A model generated the notes under the pieces. That model searched no databases, was not told where the DNA came from, and saw nothing but the letters and a program-made list of their open reading frames with translations. A stretch of 5,077 nucleotides of DNA from an uncultured Ectothiorhodospiraceae bacterium (GTDB taxonomy: Bacteria; Pseudomonadota; Gammaproteobacteria; UBA9214): the NCBI GenBank assembly GCA_947258945.1, contig CAMYKJ010000067.1, positions 1 through 5,077 on the forward strand. The letters run 5' to 3'. Positions within the stretch are counted from its first letter, which is position 1. The number at the start of each line of letters is the position of its first letter. Shown here one piece after another: positions 1-5,077 of the stretch. Both the position numbers and the translations under genes were made by a program.

Positions 1-863
1 GCCAGCGGTATTCTGTAGCGGTTCAGGCCGGGATTGACTGTCAGCGTACGATTATAACGGTCGGTGAGGGACTGGTCATGCAGCCGGTCGTGGATGCGAA
101 TCACCAGGTCAAAAGGTGCAACACCTGTGTTATGCAGGGTAAACGCGAGCTGCCGGTAAGACCGCCAGTCCGGAACGGGTTCAGCGACAGACACGCCGGG
201 GTAGGGCGACGGTAACAGTTTAAGACCGGTCATGCCCGGTGCACAGGCACCCGGGGCCGACAGTGCATCGACCCGTTCTATATAAGTGTCTGCCCAGTTT
301 GCACGCAGATCCATGACGACAGGGAATGCCTTGTTGCGCGCGATGTAATCCACTACCAGTGTGCCCGGCAGGTAGCAGGATACGAGCAGCAAGCTGACCA
401 GGAGCGCCGCAAGCAAGCCGCGAGTGGCGGATCGTTCAACAAGCCGGGAACCCGCGGCTGTACGATCAAGCAGGGCATACAGGATGGCAGCCATTGCGAT
501 GCCGGCCAGATCGCGAAGCACATCGAGGTAACCGAAGCCGCGCCCGGTCAGCCACTGCACGACTTCAGTCGCAATACCGGTTGCCAGACAGATGCTGCCG
601 GCGACCAGGTATGTGTTGAGAGGTGTGAGGGCAAGGTGGGCATGGTGGCGTAATTGATACAGCACCAGCAGGGCAAGTATGAAGAACAGCAGCGTATGAA
701 GCGAGTTCTGTAATTCCTGCCAGAGCAGGCTATGGCCCGGTAACTGGCCAAAGGCGACGAGGGCAAAGACAGCTGCACTGGCAAGGAGCAGGTTCCTGGA
801 TGTGAGAATCGGTCTCAACGATTGCTGTTCCGGTTCATGCTCATGCCTGCGCCGGCGTAACAC
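1..863 (-). CDS. VanZ-like family membrane protein with periplasmic beta-rich region (3' end outside window)
   Basis: The frame stays open from a GTG at 863 to the left edge (287 codons seen, no stop). Hydrophobic segments lie at about residues 23-41, 55-71, 82-98, 117-133 and 148-166. Between the third and fourth is a VanZ-type motif: E100, Q103, a GRG at 107-109, D114, then RDLAG at 117-121. After the last membrane segment, residues from about 175 on look periplasmic. The stretch from about 232 (DWRSYRQLAF, later LVIRIHD) resembles the beta-sandwich, carbohydrate-binding-like tails found on some VanZ-like proteins. The exact function is unknown; VanZ itself gives low-level teicoplanin resistance, and homologues are often near envelope or polysaccharide genes. 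The start is uncertain: there is no ATG near the N-terminus, no good ribosome binding site at GTG 863, and TTG 818 is an alternative that begins just before the first membrane segment. The gene is divergent from gspA. Family call fairly sure; start and role not. Confidence 0.8.
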   Translation of the reverse strand, partial: MLRRRRHEHEPEQQSLRPILTSRNLLLASAAVFALVAFGQLPGHSLLWQELQNSLHTLLFFILALLVLYQLRHHAHLALTPLNTYLVAGSICLATGIATEVVQWLTGRGFGYLDVLRDLAGIAMAAILYALLDRTAAGSRLVERSATRGLLAALLVSLLLVSCYLPGTLVVDYIARNKAFPVVMDLRANWADTYIERVDALSAPGACAPGMTGLKLLPSPYPGVSVAEPVPDWRSYRQLAFTLHNTGVAPFDLVIRIHDRLHDQSLTDRYNRTLTVNPGLNRYRIPL

Positions 864-876
864 ATCGGCTTGTCAT
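841..876 (-). CDS. Possible 11-codon leader ORF before the VanZ-like gene
   Basis: ATG 876-874 begins MTSRCVTPAQA and stops at 843-841. An AAGGGA (890-885) sits 8 bases upstream, the best-placed Shine-Dalgarno sequence in this region. Its stop overlaps the ATG of a second tiny frame (844-815, MSMNRNSNR), whose TGA in turn overlaps the TTG at 818 in the VanZ-like frame. This could be translational coupling into the VanZ-like gene, or chance. Nothing about the peptide itself is recognisable. Confidence 0.2.
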   Translation of the reverse strand: MTSRCVTPAQA

Positions 877-910
877 CAGCACGATCCCTTCATAACCCTG
901 CAGCTGCTGC

Positions 911-941
911 GGGGCCGCTGCCGTGGCCCCGGTCGGGGCCA
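911..941. repeat. GC-rich inverted repeats able to form two exclusive hairpins
   Basis: GGGGCC at 911-916, GGCCCC at 925-930 and GGGGCC at 935-940 share one middle arm. The middle arm can pair with the left arm (8-base loop, extendable to 7 pairs as 910-916 with 925-931) or with the right arm (7 pairs, 924-930 with 935-941, loop GGTC). The segment lies about 50-80 bases upstream of the VanZ-like GTG, inside its probable leader. No T-tract follows on either strand, so it is not a standard intrinsic terminator. Confidence 0.45.
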
Positions 942-1052
942 GGCGGAACAGGAAAAATACAGTCGCAACAGGCAGTAGATAAAGGCTATTATGCGGGGGC
1001 ATGGCACATTGGCGGCGGTTCGGCAGGAGCGGAATGGTTGTCACAAGCCTTG

Positions 1053-1061
1053 AGTATAACA
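1053..1061 (-). promoter_or_regulatory. Candidate extended -10 promoter for the VanZ-like gene
   Basis: On the minus strand the bases read TGTTATACT, that is TGn followed by TATACT, which matches the sigma-70 extended -10 pattern with one mismatch in the hexamer. I see no good -35 at 15-18 bases, which extended -10 promoters can tolerate. Transcription would start near 1046, giving a leader of roughly 180 bases before GTG 863. The same bases read TATAAC (1055-1060) on the plus strand, 20 bases before the gspA ATG, but the only -35-like match there (TTGTCA, 1038-1043) is too close at 11 bases. Confidence 0.3.
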
Positions 1062-1079
1062 GCCCATTTTCGACACTTT

Positions 1080-2774
1080 ATGTACCTGGAATATTTCAAT
1101 CTGACGGAACAGCCGTTCTCGATCACGCCTGATCCGCGCTTTCTCTACATGAGTGCGCGCCACCGGGAGGCGCTGGCACATCTCCTGTATGGCCTTGGCG
1201 AGGGTGGCGGGTTCGTGCAGCTGACCGGCGAGGTCGGTACCGGCAAGACCACTATCTGCCGCTGCCTGCTTGAACAGGTGCCGGATAACGTGGACGTCGC
1301 TGTCGTGCTGAATCCGAAGGTGACTGCCCAGGAGTTGCTCGCAACCGTCTGCGACGAGCTGGGTATCAAACATCCCGGCGACGATGCCAGCATCAAGACA
1401 CTGATCGATCTGCTGAACCGTCACCTGCTGGACGCACATGCACGTGGTCGTCGCACTGTCCTGATCATCGACGAGGCACAGAACCTGTCAGCGGACGTGC
1501 TCGAGCAGGTCCGGCTGCTGACCAATCTCGAGACATCCACGCAGAAACTGCTGCAGATTATCCTTATCGGACAGCCGGAGCTGCGCGAGCAGTTGTCGCG
1601 CGAGGACATGCGCCAGCTTTCCCAGCGCATCACCGCACGCTATCACCTCGAACCCATCAGCCGCGAAGAGGCCGATGCCTACATCAGGCACCGGCTGCAG
1701 ATATGCGGCAGCTCGCGGAACCTGTTCACGCAACGGGCCGTGGAGCGCATTCACAAGCTGTCCGAGGGCATTCCCCGCCTGATCAACGTGCTGTGTGACC
1801 GGGCGCTCCTCGGCACCTATGTCGAGGGCAAGGGTGTCGTCGACCGTAAAATCGTCAACAAGGCATCCGGTGAAGTACTGTCTGTGGACGGGCAGGATTC
1901 GTCGCGACGCCGTCCGTGGATGCCACTGCTGGCCGGCACGCTGGTGGTGACGATGCTGGCCGCTGCAGCCTATTACTACCAGCCCTGGCAGCACCTGGCG
2001 CCGCCCGTCACGGTACCCGCCGAGGTGGATACGGCGCAGACCAGTGAAAGCGCGGCGCCGGAGCCCGAAGCACCTGCGACCAGTGAACCGATCGGGGTGA
2101 CGGAGCCCGAGGTGGCCGTGAAACCGGCGCCCGAAGCTGATGCCCCGGTGGCCGTCTCGCTGGGCGAGCTGCTGCAGCAGGCGGACAGCACCTGGTATCG
2201 CAAGGCATGGAAGGCGCTGTTTGTGCGCTGGCAGGTTGTGCTGCCCCCGGCCGTCAAGCCGGATTTCTGTAAATTTGGCCGTGAGTACGGCCTGCACTGC
2301 ATCGTAAAGCAGGGCGACTGGGATACACTGCGTAGCTTCGACAGGCCGGCAATCCTGACGCTGATCCGGGAAGACGGCGACCGGGTACCCGTTTTTCTGC
2401 AGCGCATGGAGGATACGAATCTGGAGCTGGTCATTGGGGGCGATGTCTATCGCCTGCAGGTCGAGCAGGTCGGCAGCTACTGGTATGGCGAGTATGTTGT
2501 GCTCACGCAGGCACCCCCGGGCGGCCGGCTGTTCCTCAAGGCGGGGGACCGGGATCCCGACGTGGCCTGGTTACGTGAACAGATCGGGATTGCGCAGGAT
2601 GTAAAGATCCCGGCGAAGGATGACCTGCTGTTCGATTACCAGCTGCAGAAACAGGTGCTGGCCTTTCAGCGGACGCACGGCCTGATACCGGACGGCATCG
2701 TTGGCAAGAACACGATGCTACATCTCAATACTGCAGTTAACCGCAAGGATGTACCGCGGTTGAATGGCAAGTGA
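1080..2774 (+). CDS. gspA: GspA/ExeA-like ATPase with peptidoglycan-binding domain
   Basis: This 564-residue protein starts with the family signature MYLEYFNLTEQPFSITPDPR, which fixes the ATG at 1080; the frame is open back to 870, but that extension is low-complexity and unlike the family. Residues 1-265 are an AAA-type ATPase: Walker A GEVGTGKT at 50-57, Walker B LIIDEAQ at 128-134 (D131, E132), a GQPEL sensor-like motif at 164-168, and arginines at 183 and 187. One membrane segment lies at about 281-298, followed by a Pro/Glu/Ala-rich periplasmic linker to about 358. Residues 360-480 resemble the degenerate C39-peptidase-like region of this family (GDWDTLRSFDRPAIL). Residues 486-550 are a PG_binding_1 domain (VLAFQRTHGLIPDGIVG). 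In Aeromonas, ExeA and ExeB bind peptidoglycan and help the ExeD secretin assemble. The downstream GspB supports this role over the related exosortase-locus ATPases. The ribosome binding site is weak. Confidence 0.92.
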   Translation: MYLEYFNLTEQPFSITPDPRFLYMSARHREALAHLLYGLGEGGGFVQLTGEVGTGKTTICRCLLEQVPDNVDVAVVLNPKVTAQELLATVCDELGIKHPGDDASIKTLIDLLNRHLLDAHARGRRTVLIIDEAQNLSADVLEQVRLLTNLETSTQKLLQIILIGQPELREQLSREDMRQLSQRITARYHLEPISREEADAYIRHRLQICGSSRNLFTQRAVERIHKLSEGIPRLINVLCDRALLGTYVEGKGVVDRKIVNKASGEVLSVDGQDSSRRRPWMPLLAGTLVVTMLAAAAYYYQPWQHLAPPVTVPAEVDTAQTSESAAPEPEAPATSEPIGVTEPEVAVKPAPEADAPVAVSLGELLQQADSTWYRKAWKALFVRWQVVLPPAVKPDFCKFGREYGLHCIVKQGDWDTLRSFDRPAILTLIREDGDRVPVFLQRMEDTNLELVIGGDVYRLQVEQVGSYWYGEYVVLTQAPPGGRLFLKAGDRDPDVAWLREQIGIAQDVKIPAKDDLLFDYQLQKQVLAFQRTHGLIPDGIVGKNTMLHLNTAVNRKDVPRLNGK

Positions 2775-2806
2775 GCGGCTTTAATGATTTATACGGTGTG
2801 CAGCCA

Positions 2807-2826
2807 ATGGCGGAGTTCGCTGCCAT
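2807..2826 (+). other. mRNA hairpin in the gspA-gspB gap
   Basis: Bases 2807-2813 can pair with 2820-2826 (seven pairs including one G-U) around the loop AGUUCG, starting 32 bases after the gspA stop. No U-tract follows, so it is not a classical terminator. It could stabilise the gspA message, attenuate readthrough into gspB, or be chance. Confidence 0.3.
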
Positions 2827-2831
2827 GCAGA

Positions 2832-2844
2832 TACCGGCCCGGTA
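2832..2844. repeat. 13-base palindrome TACCGG-C-CCGGTA
   Basis: The two 6-base arms are perfect reverse complements around a single C. The spacing suits a protein-binding site better than an RNA hairpin. It lies between gspA and gspB, six bases after the hairpin at 2807-2826. No regulator can be assigned. Confidence 0.3.
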
Positions 2845-2881
2845 GCAGCTTACAGTGTACACAGGAGAGTCAGCTGAAATA

Positions 2882-2953
2882 ATGAGCTCTGGATGTACAA
2901 TCTCATCAGATTGCATGCGGATTCCGGTTGTGCGGATTCACTGCACGGGCTGA
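2882..2953 (+). CDS. Possible 23-codon leader ORF before gspB
   Basis: ATG 2882 opens a 23-residue frame (MSSGCTISSDC..., three cysteines) that stops with TGA at 2951-2953, only three bases before the gspB ATG and in the same frame as it. An AGGAGAG at 2863-2869 is the strongest Shine-Dalgarno-like sequence nearby, but it is about 12-13 bases from the ATG, longer than ideal. GspB itself lacks a clear ribosome binding site, so reinitiation after this frame is conceivable. The peptide has no recognisable family; chance is a real alternative. Confidence 0.22.
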   Translation: MSSGCTISSDCMRIPVVRIHCTG

Positions 2954-2956
2954 GCG

Positions 2957-3616
2957 ATGTCCTACATACTCGATGCACTCAAGAAGGCAGACCGGGAGCG
3001 TGATCTCGGCGAGGTGCCGGACCTTGAGACTGCGCACTGGCGTGCGCGCAGACACCCGCGACCGCAAATGTGGGTGTGGATTGTCGGCGCACTGCTGGTA
3101 TTCAACGGCCTGTTGATTTTCATCACCCTGCTCGATCGTGACAGCGGTGACGTGCAACCGGTAGCGGATGTGGCCCGGTCTGAGACCGCACCGCCGAAAC
3201 GTATTCCAGTCGTGCCCGTGCCGCGTGCACCGGTTGATAGCGTGCAGACGACGACGCGTCCGCGAGTACCCTTGCGCCCGCCTGTCCAGCGGCCAGTCAA
3301 ACAGGCGCCGCCGGTACCTTCCCCGGCAGTGAAGACGCCGGTAACGAACCCGGCCAGTCAGCCAAAAGTGGCATCCACCGTTGAATCAGGATTGCCCGAA
3401 TGGCGTGAACTATCCCTGGAGTTTCGCAGCGGATTTAGCCTGCCGCGTATCGATGTACATGTGTATGCGGAAGACCCGGCCAGACGTTTTATCATGGCCG
3501 ATCTGAAGAAGTATCGCGAGGGGGAAACGCTGGCGAACGGCGCGGTACTGGAAAGGATTCATCCCGGCAGCATACAGTTGAACTACCAGGGTACGCGCTT
3601 TCTGGTCGACCGCTAG
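2957..3616 (+). CDS. gspB: Type II secretion accessory protein GspB/ExeB
   Basis: This 219-residue inner-membrane protein opens with the GspB hallmark MSYILDALKKADRERDLGEV, which sets the start at 2957. A single membrane segment lies at about residues 38-58, with an Arg-rich cytoplasmic stretch before it (RARRHPRP). A proline-rich periplasmic linker follows from about 78 to 136. Residues 158-217 form the conserved T2SSB domain, with the motifs DVHVYAEDPARRF (166-178), YREGE (186-190) and LNYQGTRFLVDR at the C-terminus. In Aeromonas, ExeB forms a complex with ExeA and links it to secretin assembly. Its place directly after gspA agrees with this. The 182-base gap is wide for an operon pair, and only a weak GGG (2947-2949) serves as ribosome binding site. 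It converges on the slyD-like gene with 11 bases between the stops and no obvious terminator. Confidence 0.9.
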   Translation: MSYILDALKKADRERDLGEVPDLETAHWRARRHPRPQMWVWIVGALLVFNGLLIFITLLDRDSGDVQPVADVARSETAPPKRIPVVPVPRAPVDSVQTTTRPRVPLRPPVQRPVKQAPPVPSPAVKTPVTNPASQPKVASTVESGLPEWRELSLEFRSGFSLPRIDVHVYAEDPARRFIMADLKKYREGETLANGAVLERIHPGSIQLNYQGTRFLVDR

Positions 3617-3627
3617 CAGTATTGTCG

Positions 3628-4116
3628 TCAGCCGTCCGGCGGATCTGCTGCCTTGCCGGTGCGAATCTCTTCGTCGGTTGCATCGCGAATAGCCTGGATT
3701 TCCACTTCGAAGACCAGCGTCTGCCCCGCGAGCGGGTGATTGCCGTCAAGGCTGGCGACTCCATCATCGATCGCAGTGACCGCGAATGTAACCTCGTTGC
3801 CGTCCTGGTCCTTCCCCACAATTTGCCCGCCAACCTCGATCTCTTCCGACTCTGGTATTTCGTTCAGCGGGACTGCGCAAACCAGCTCGACATCGCGTTT
3901 GCCGAACGCATCATCGGGGAGCAGGCGGGCCCTGACGATGTCACCGACCTTGTGTGACTCAAGTTCCCGCTCGAGCCTGGGCGGGATTGTCCCGGCTCCA
4001 TGCAGGTAACTCACCGGTTTGCTGGCGGCGTCACGCAGTACAACGCCATCAGCGTTGGTCAGCGAATACTGCATGGTTACGACTTTGTCTGGCCCGATAG
4101 TCAGGTAAATATTCAT
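3628..4116 (-). CDS. slyD: SlyD-type FKBP peptidyl-prolyl cis-trans isomerase
   Basis: This 162-residue cytoplasmic protein is a SlyD-like FKBP that catalyses proline cis-trans isomerisation and acts as a folding chaperone. The FKBP core is split, as in SlyD, by an insert-in-flap chaperone domain. The first core part (about 11-72) contains DGVVLRDA and YLHGAGTIPPRLERELE (37-53), then VGD at 57-59 and the DAFG at 69-72. The insert covers about 75-120. The core then resumes with LDGNHPLAGQTLVFEVEIQA (123-142) and RDATDEE. E. coli SlyD carries a Cys/His-rich metal-binding tail; this one ends at KAADPPDG without it, so the nickel-delivery role is unlikely. It has no signal peptide. ATG 4116 is preferred over Met15 although its ribosome binding site is weak, because the promoter at 4147-4174 fits it. 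Family certain; the symbol is by homology. Confidence 0.88.
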   Translation of the reverse strand: MNIYLTIGPDKVVTMQYSLTNADGVVLRDAASKPVSYLHGAGTIPPRLERELESHKVGDIVRARLLPDDAFGKRDVELVCAVPLNEIPESEEIEVGGQIVGKDQDGNEVTFAVTAIDDGVASLDGNHPLAGQTLVFEVEIQAIRDATDEEIRTGKAADPPDG

Positions 4117-4140
4117 CCGGATTCTATGCAGTTGAACGGG

Positions 4141-4155
4141 CCGTGTATTATACGG
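4141..4155. repeat. Near-perfect palindrome over the slyD -10 box
   Basis: The 15 bases CCGTGTATTATACGG match their reverse complement at six of seven arm positions. They cover the TATAAT of the slyD promoter and lie between the divergent slyD and hspQ genes. A repressor binding here could control slyD. No known regulator site is recognised. Confidence 0.35.
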
Positions 4156-4174
4156 ATCGGGAGTAAACAGTCGA
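4147..4174 (-). promoter_or_regulatory. Sigma-70-like promoter for slyD
   Basis: Read on the minus strand, TCGACT (4174-4169, four of six to TTGACA) is followed after 16 bases by a consensus TATAAT (4152-4147). Transcription would start near 4140, giving a leader of about 24 bases before the slyD ATG at 4116. The -10 hexamer is perfect, which makes this the best promoter in the window. Confidence 0.5.
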
Positions 4175-4237
4175 ACTTGTGTGCGGGCCGGGGGTCATAT
4201 TTGTATATCCGCTATTCCGTGTGACTGGCAGGTGCTT

Positions 4238-4549
4238 ATGAAACAGGCTAAATTCTCGATCGGTCAATGTATTCACCACCGGTTGTTTGATTACCGGGGT
4301 GTCATCGTCGATGTTGACCCTGAATTTCTCGGCCAGGACGAGTGGTACGATTCAAACGCCAGAAGCAGGCCGCCGAAAAACGAGCCCTGGTATCATGTGC
4401 TTGTACATGACGCCAATAGCGAGACCTATGTGGCCGAGCAGAATCTGCTGGAAGACGATACCCGGGAGCCCGTGAATCATCCCTTGCTGGACAGATTTTT
4501 CGTCAAATATGATGGCAACACTTACCATACAGGCAAACATATCAACTGA
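4238..4549 (+). CDS. hspQ: Heat shock protein HspQ (YccV-like hemimethylated-DNA-binding family)
   Basis: This 103-residue protein is close in length to E. coli HspQ (about 105). It has the family's ordered motifs: KFSIGQCIHHRLFDYRGVIVDVDPEF (5-30), PWYHVLVHD (50-58), TYVAEQNL (63-70) and HPLLDRFF (81-88). HspQ binds hemimethylated DNA and affects dnaA expression in E. coli, and in Yersinia it raises the specificity of the Lon protease for certain substrates. ATG 4238 was chosen because the homology begins there and an AGG (4230-4232) lies a few bases upstream; the frame is open back to 4181, but those residues are unlike the family. It is divergent from slyD and 51 bases before the TerB-like gene, so the latter two may be co-transcribed. 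E. coli hspQ is induced by heat through sigma-32; here I see no convincing sigma-32 promoter. Confidence 0.9.
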   Translation: MKQAKFSIGQCIHHRLFDYRGVIVDVDPEFLGQDEWYDSNARSRPPKNEPWYHVLVHDANSETYVAEQNLLEDDTREPVNHPLLDRFFVKYDGNTYHTGKHIN

Positions 4550-4600
4550 CCCCTGCTGGTTGTCGGCGATTTGCCGCGCCAGCCGCCCCCGATATCAAAC

Positions 4601-5047
4601 GTGATCAGCAAGCTCAACAGATTCCTGTTCAGCCGCGAGGCGGCGGATGAAGATCAGAATGACGGGCGGGCACTGCAACTTGCAACTGCTGCGCTGCTCA
4701 TGGAGGTCGCCAGTGCCGACTACGACATCAGCGATGCCGAGCGGGATGCCATCCGGTCGATTGTCGAGGAAAAATATTCGATTCCCCCTGATGAGGCGGC
4801 CGCAATAGCCCAACGTGCGGAGGTCGATACCAAACACACGACATCGTTATACCCCTTTACGCGCATGATAAATGCCGGGTGCAGCCTGGAGGAGCGTATC
4901 GAGATCGTCAGTATGTTGTGGCAGGTGACCGCCGCCGACGGCTACATCGATGCCCACGAGCAACACCTGGTAAGAAAGATCGCCGACCTGCTTTATGTGC
5001 CACACAGCCAGTTCATTCGTACCCGCCTGCAACACGATGACCGCTGA
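4601..5047 (+). CDS. TerB-like family protein, function unknown
   Basis: This 148-residue, mostly helical, acidic protein resembles the TerB-like family (COG4103-type). It shows two related acidic motifs, SADYDISDAE (38-47) in the first half and AADGYIDAHE (111-120) in the second, each an AD pair followed by I, D and E. In TerB such residues bind metal, so a pair of cation sites is plausible here by inference. The C-terminal motif HLVRKIADLLYVPHSQFIR (122-140) is typical of the family. No signal peptide or membrane segment is seen. I chose GTG 4601 because MISKLNRFLF is a usual family N-terminus; a TTG at 4571 would add ten proline-rich residues. Neither start has a clear ribosome binding site, which suggests translation coupled to or co-transcribed with hspQ. 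True tellurite resistance is not implied: no other ter genes are present. Confidence 0.75.
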   Translation: MISKLNRFLFSREAADEDQNDGRALQLATAALLMEVASADYDISDAERDAIRSIVEEKYSIPPDEAAAIAQRAEVDTKHTTSLYPFTRMINAGCSLEERIEIVSMLWQVTAADGYIDAHEQHLVRKIADLLYVPHSQFIRTRLQHDDR

Positions 5048-5077
5048 CTGTTAAGATATCCCTCCATAAATATTTCC

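Noticed and set aside
841..1044. 67-codon minus-strand frame with a signal-peptide-like start (GTG 1044)
   Set aside because: It has an arginine inside the hydrophobic stretch, only an AAGG set too close to the start, and overlaps the VanZ-like start. It may be open because of GC-rich composition. Its last 11 codons are treated separately as a possible leader ORF.
870..1079. 70-residue N-terminal extension of the gspA frame
   Set aside because: It is Gly/Ala/Pro-rich and unlike the family, while the conserved N-terminus MYLEYF begins exactly at 1080.
1488..2297. 269-codon minus-strand frame inside gspA
   Set aside because: It lies fully antisense to the ATPase and linker coding sequence, has no recognisable domain, and is a codon-bias shadow.
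3617..3627. Bidirectional terminator between gspB and slyD
   Set aside because: The gap is only 11 bases, and I find no stem followed by a T-tract on either strand.
3622..4009. Plus-strand frames across the slyD gene
   Set aside because: They are antisense to a clear SlyD-like protein and show no domain or ribosome binding site.
4176..4200. Sigma-32-like promoter (CTTGTG ... GGTCATAT) before hspQ
   Set aside because: The spacer is only 11 bases against the usual 13-14, and both boxes match poorly, so heat-shock control cannot be claimed from sequence.
4571..4600. TTG start for the TerB-like gene
   Set aside because: It has no ribosome binding site and adds a proline-rich stretch not expected in the family; GTG 4601 gives a typical N-terminus.
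1..5077. Mobile element, defence system, CRISPR array, prophage or RNA gene
   Set aside because: No transposase, integrase, repeat-spacer pattern, tRNA-like or rRNA sequence was seen; the gene content is ordinary chromosomal.

Overview
The window reads as a chromosomal segment of a moderately GC-rich gammaproteobacterium. The evidence is a GspA/ExeA-type ATPase next to a GspB/ExeB-type protein, a SlyD-like FKBP and HspQ, a combination typical of that class. The genus cannot be named from the sequence. Six protein genes account for most of the window. I see no tRNA, rRNA, CRISPR array, insertion sequence or other sign of a mobile element.

Layout. On the minus strand, 1-863 is a VanZ-like membrane protein with a periplasmic beta-rich region; its 3' end lies beyond the left edge. 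A divergent intergenic region (864-1079) follows, holding a candidate extended -10 promoter on the minus strand and three GC-rich segments that can pair in two exclusive ways. On the plus strand, 1080-2774 encodes a GspA/ExeA-like ATPase (AAA domain, membrane segment, degenerate C39-like region, peptidoglycan-binding domain), and 2957-3616 encodes its usual partner GspB. The 182-base gap between them carries a hairpin, a palindrome and a possible 23-codon leader ORF. On the minus strand, convergent with gspB, 3628-4116 encodes a SlyD-type peptidyl-prolyl isomerase without the histidine-rich tail. Divergent from it, 4238-4549 (hspQ) and 4601-5047 (a small TerB-like protein) lie on the plus strand and probably form one transcription unit.

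How the genes fit together. GspA and GspB form an inner-membrane complex that, in Aeromonas, uses peptidoglycan binding and ATP to help the type II secretion secretin assemble in the outer membrane. Here the pair stands without type II core genes in view. The VanZ-like gene shares the divergent region with gspA and also concerns the envelope, but a functional link is only inference. The slyD, hspQ and terB-like genes look like a protein-folding, stress and housekeeping cluster.

I found no convincing previously undescribed multi-gene system. The points most worth a second look are the unusual start region of the VanZ-like gene, the switch-like repeats in the divergent region, the gspA-gspB gap, and the palindromic slyD promoter.
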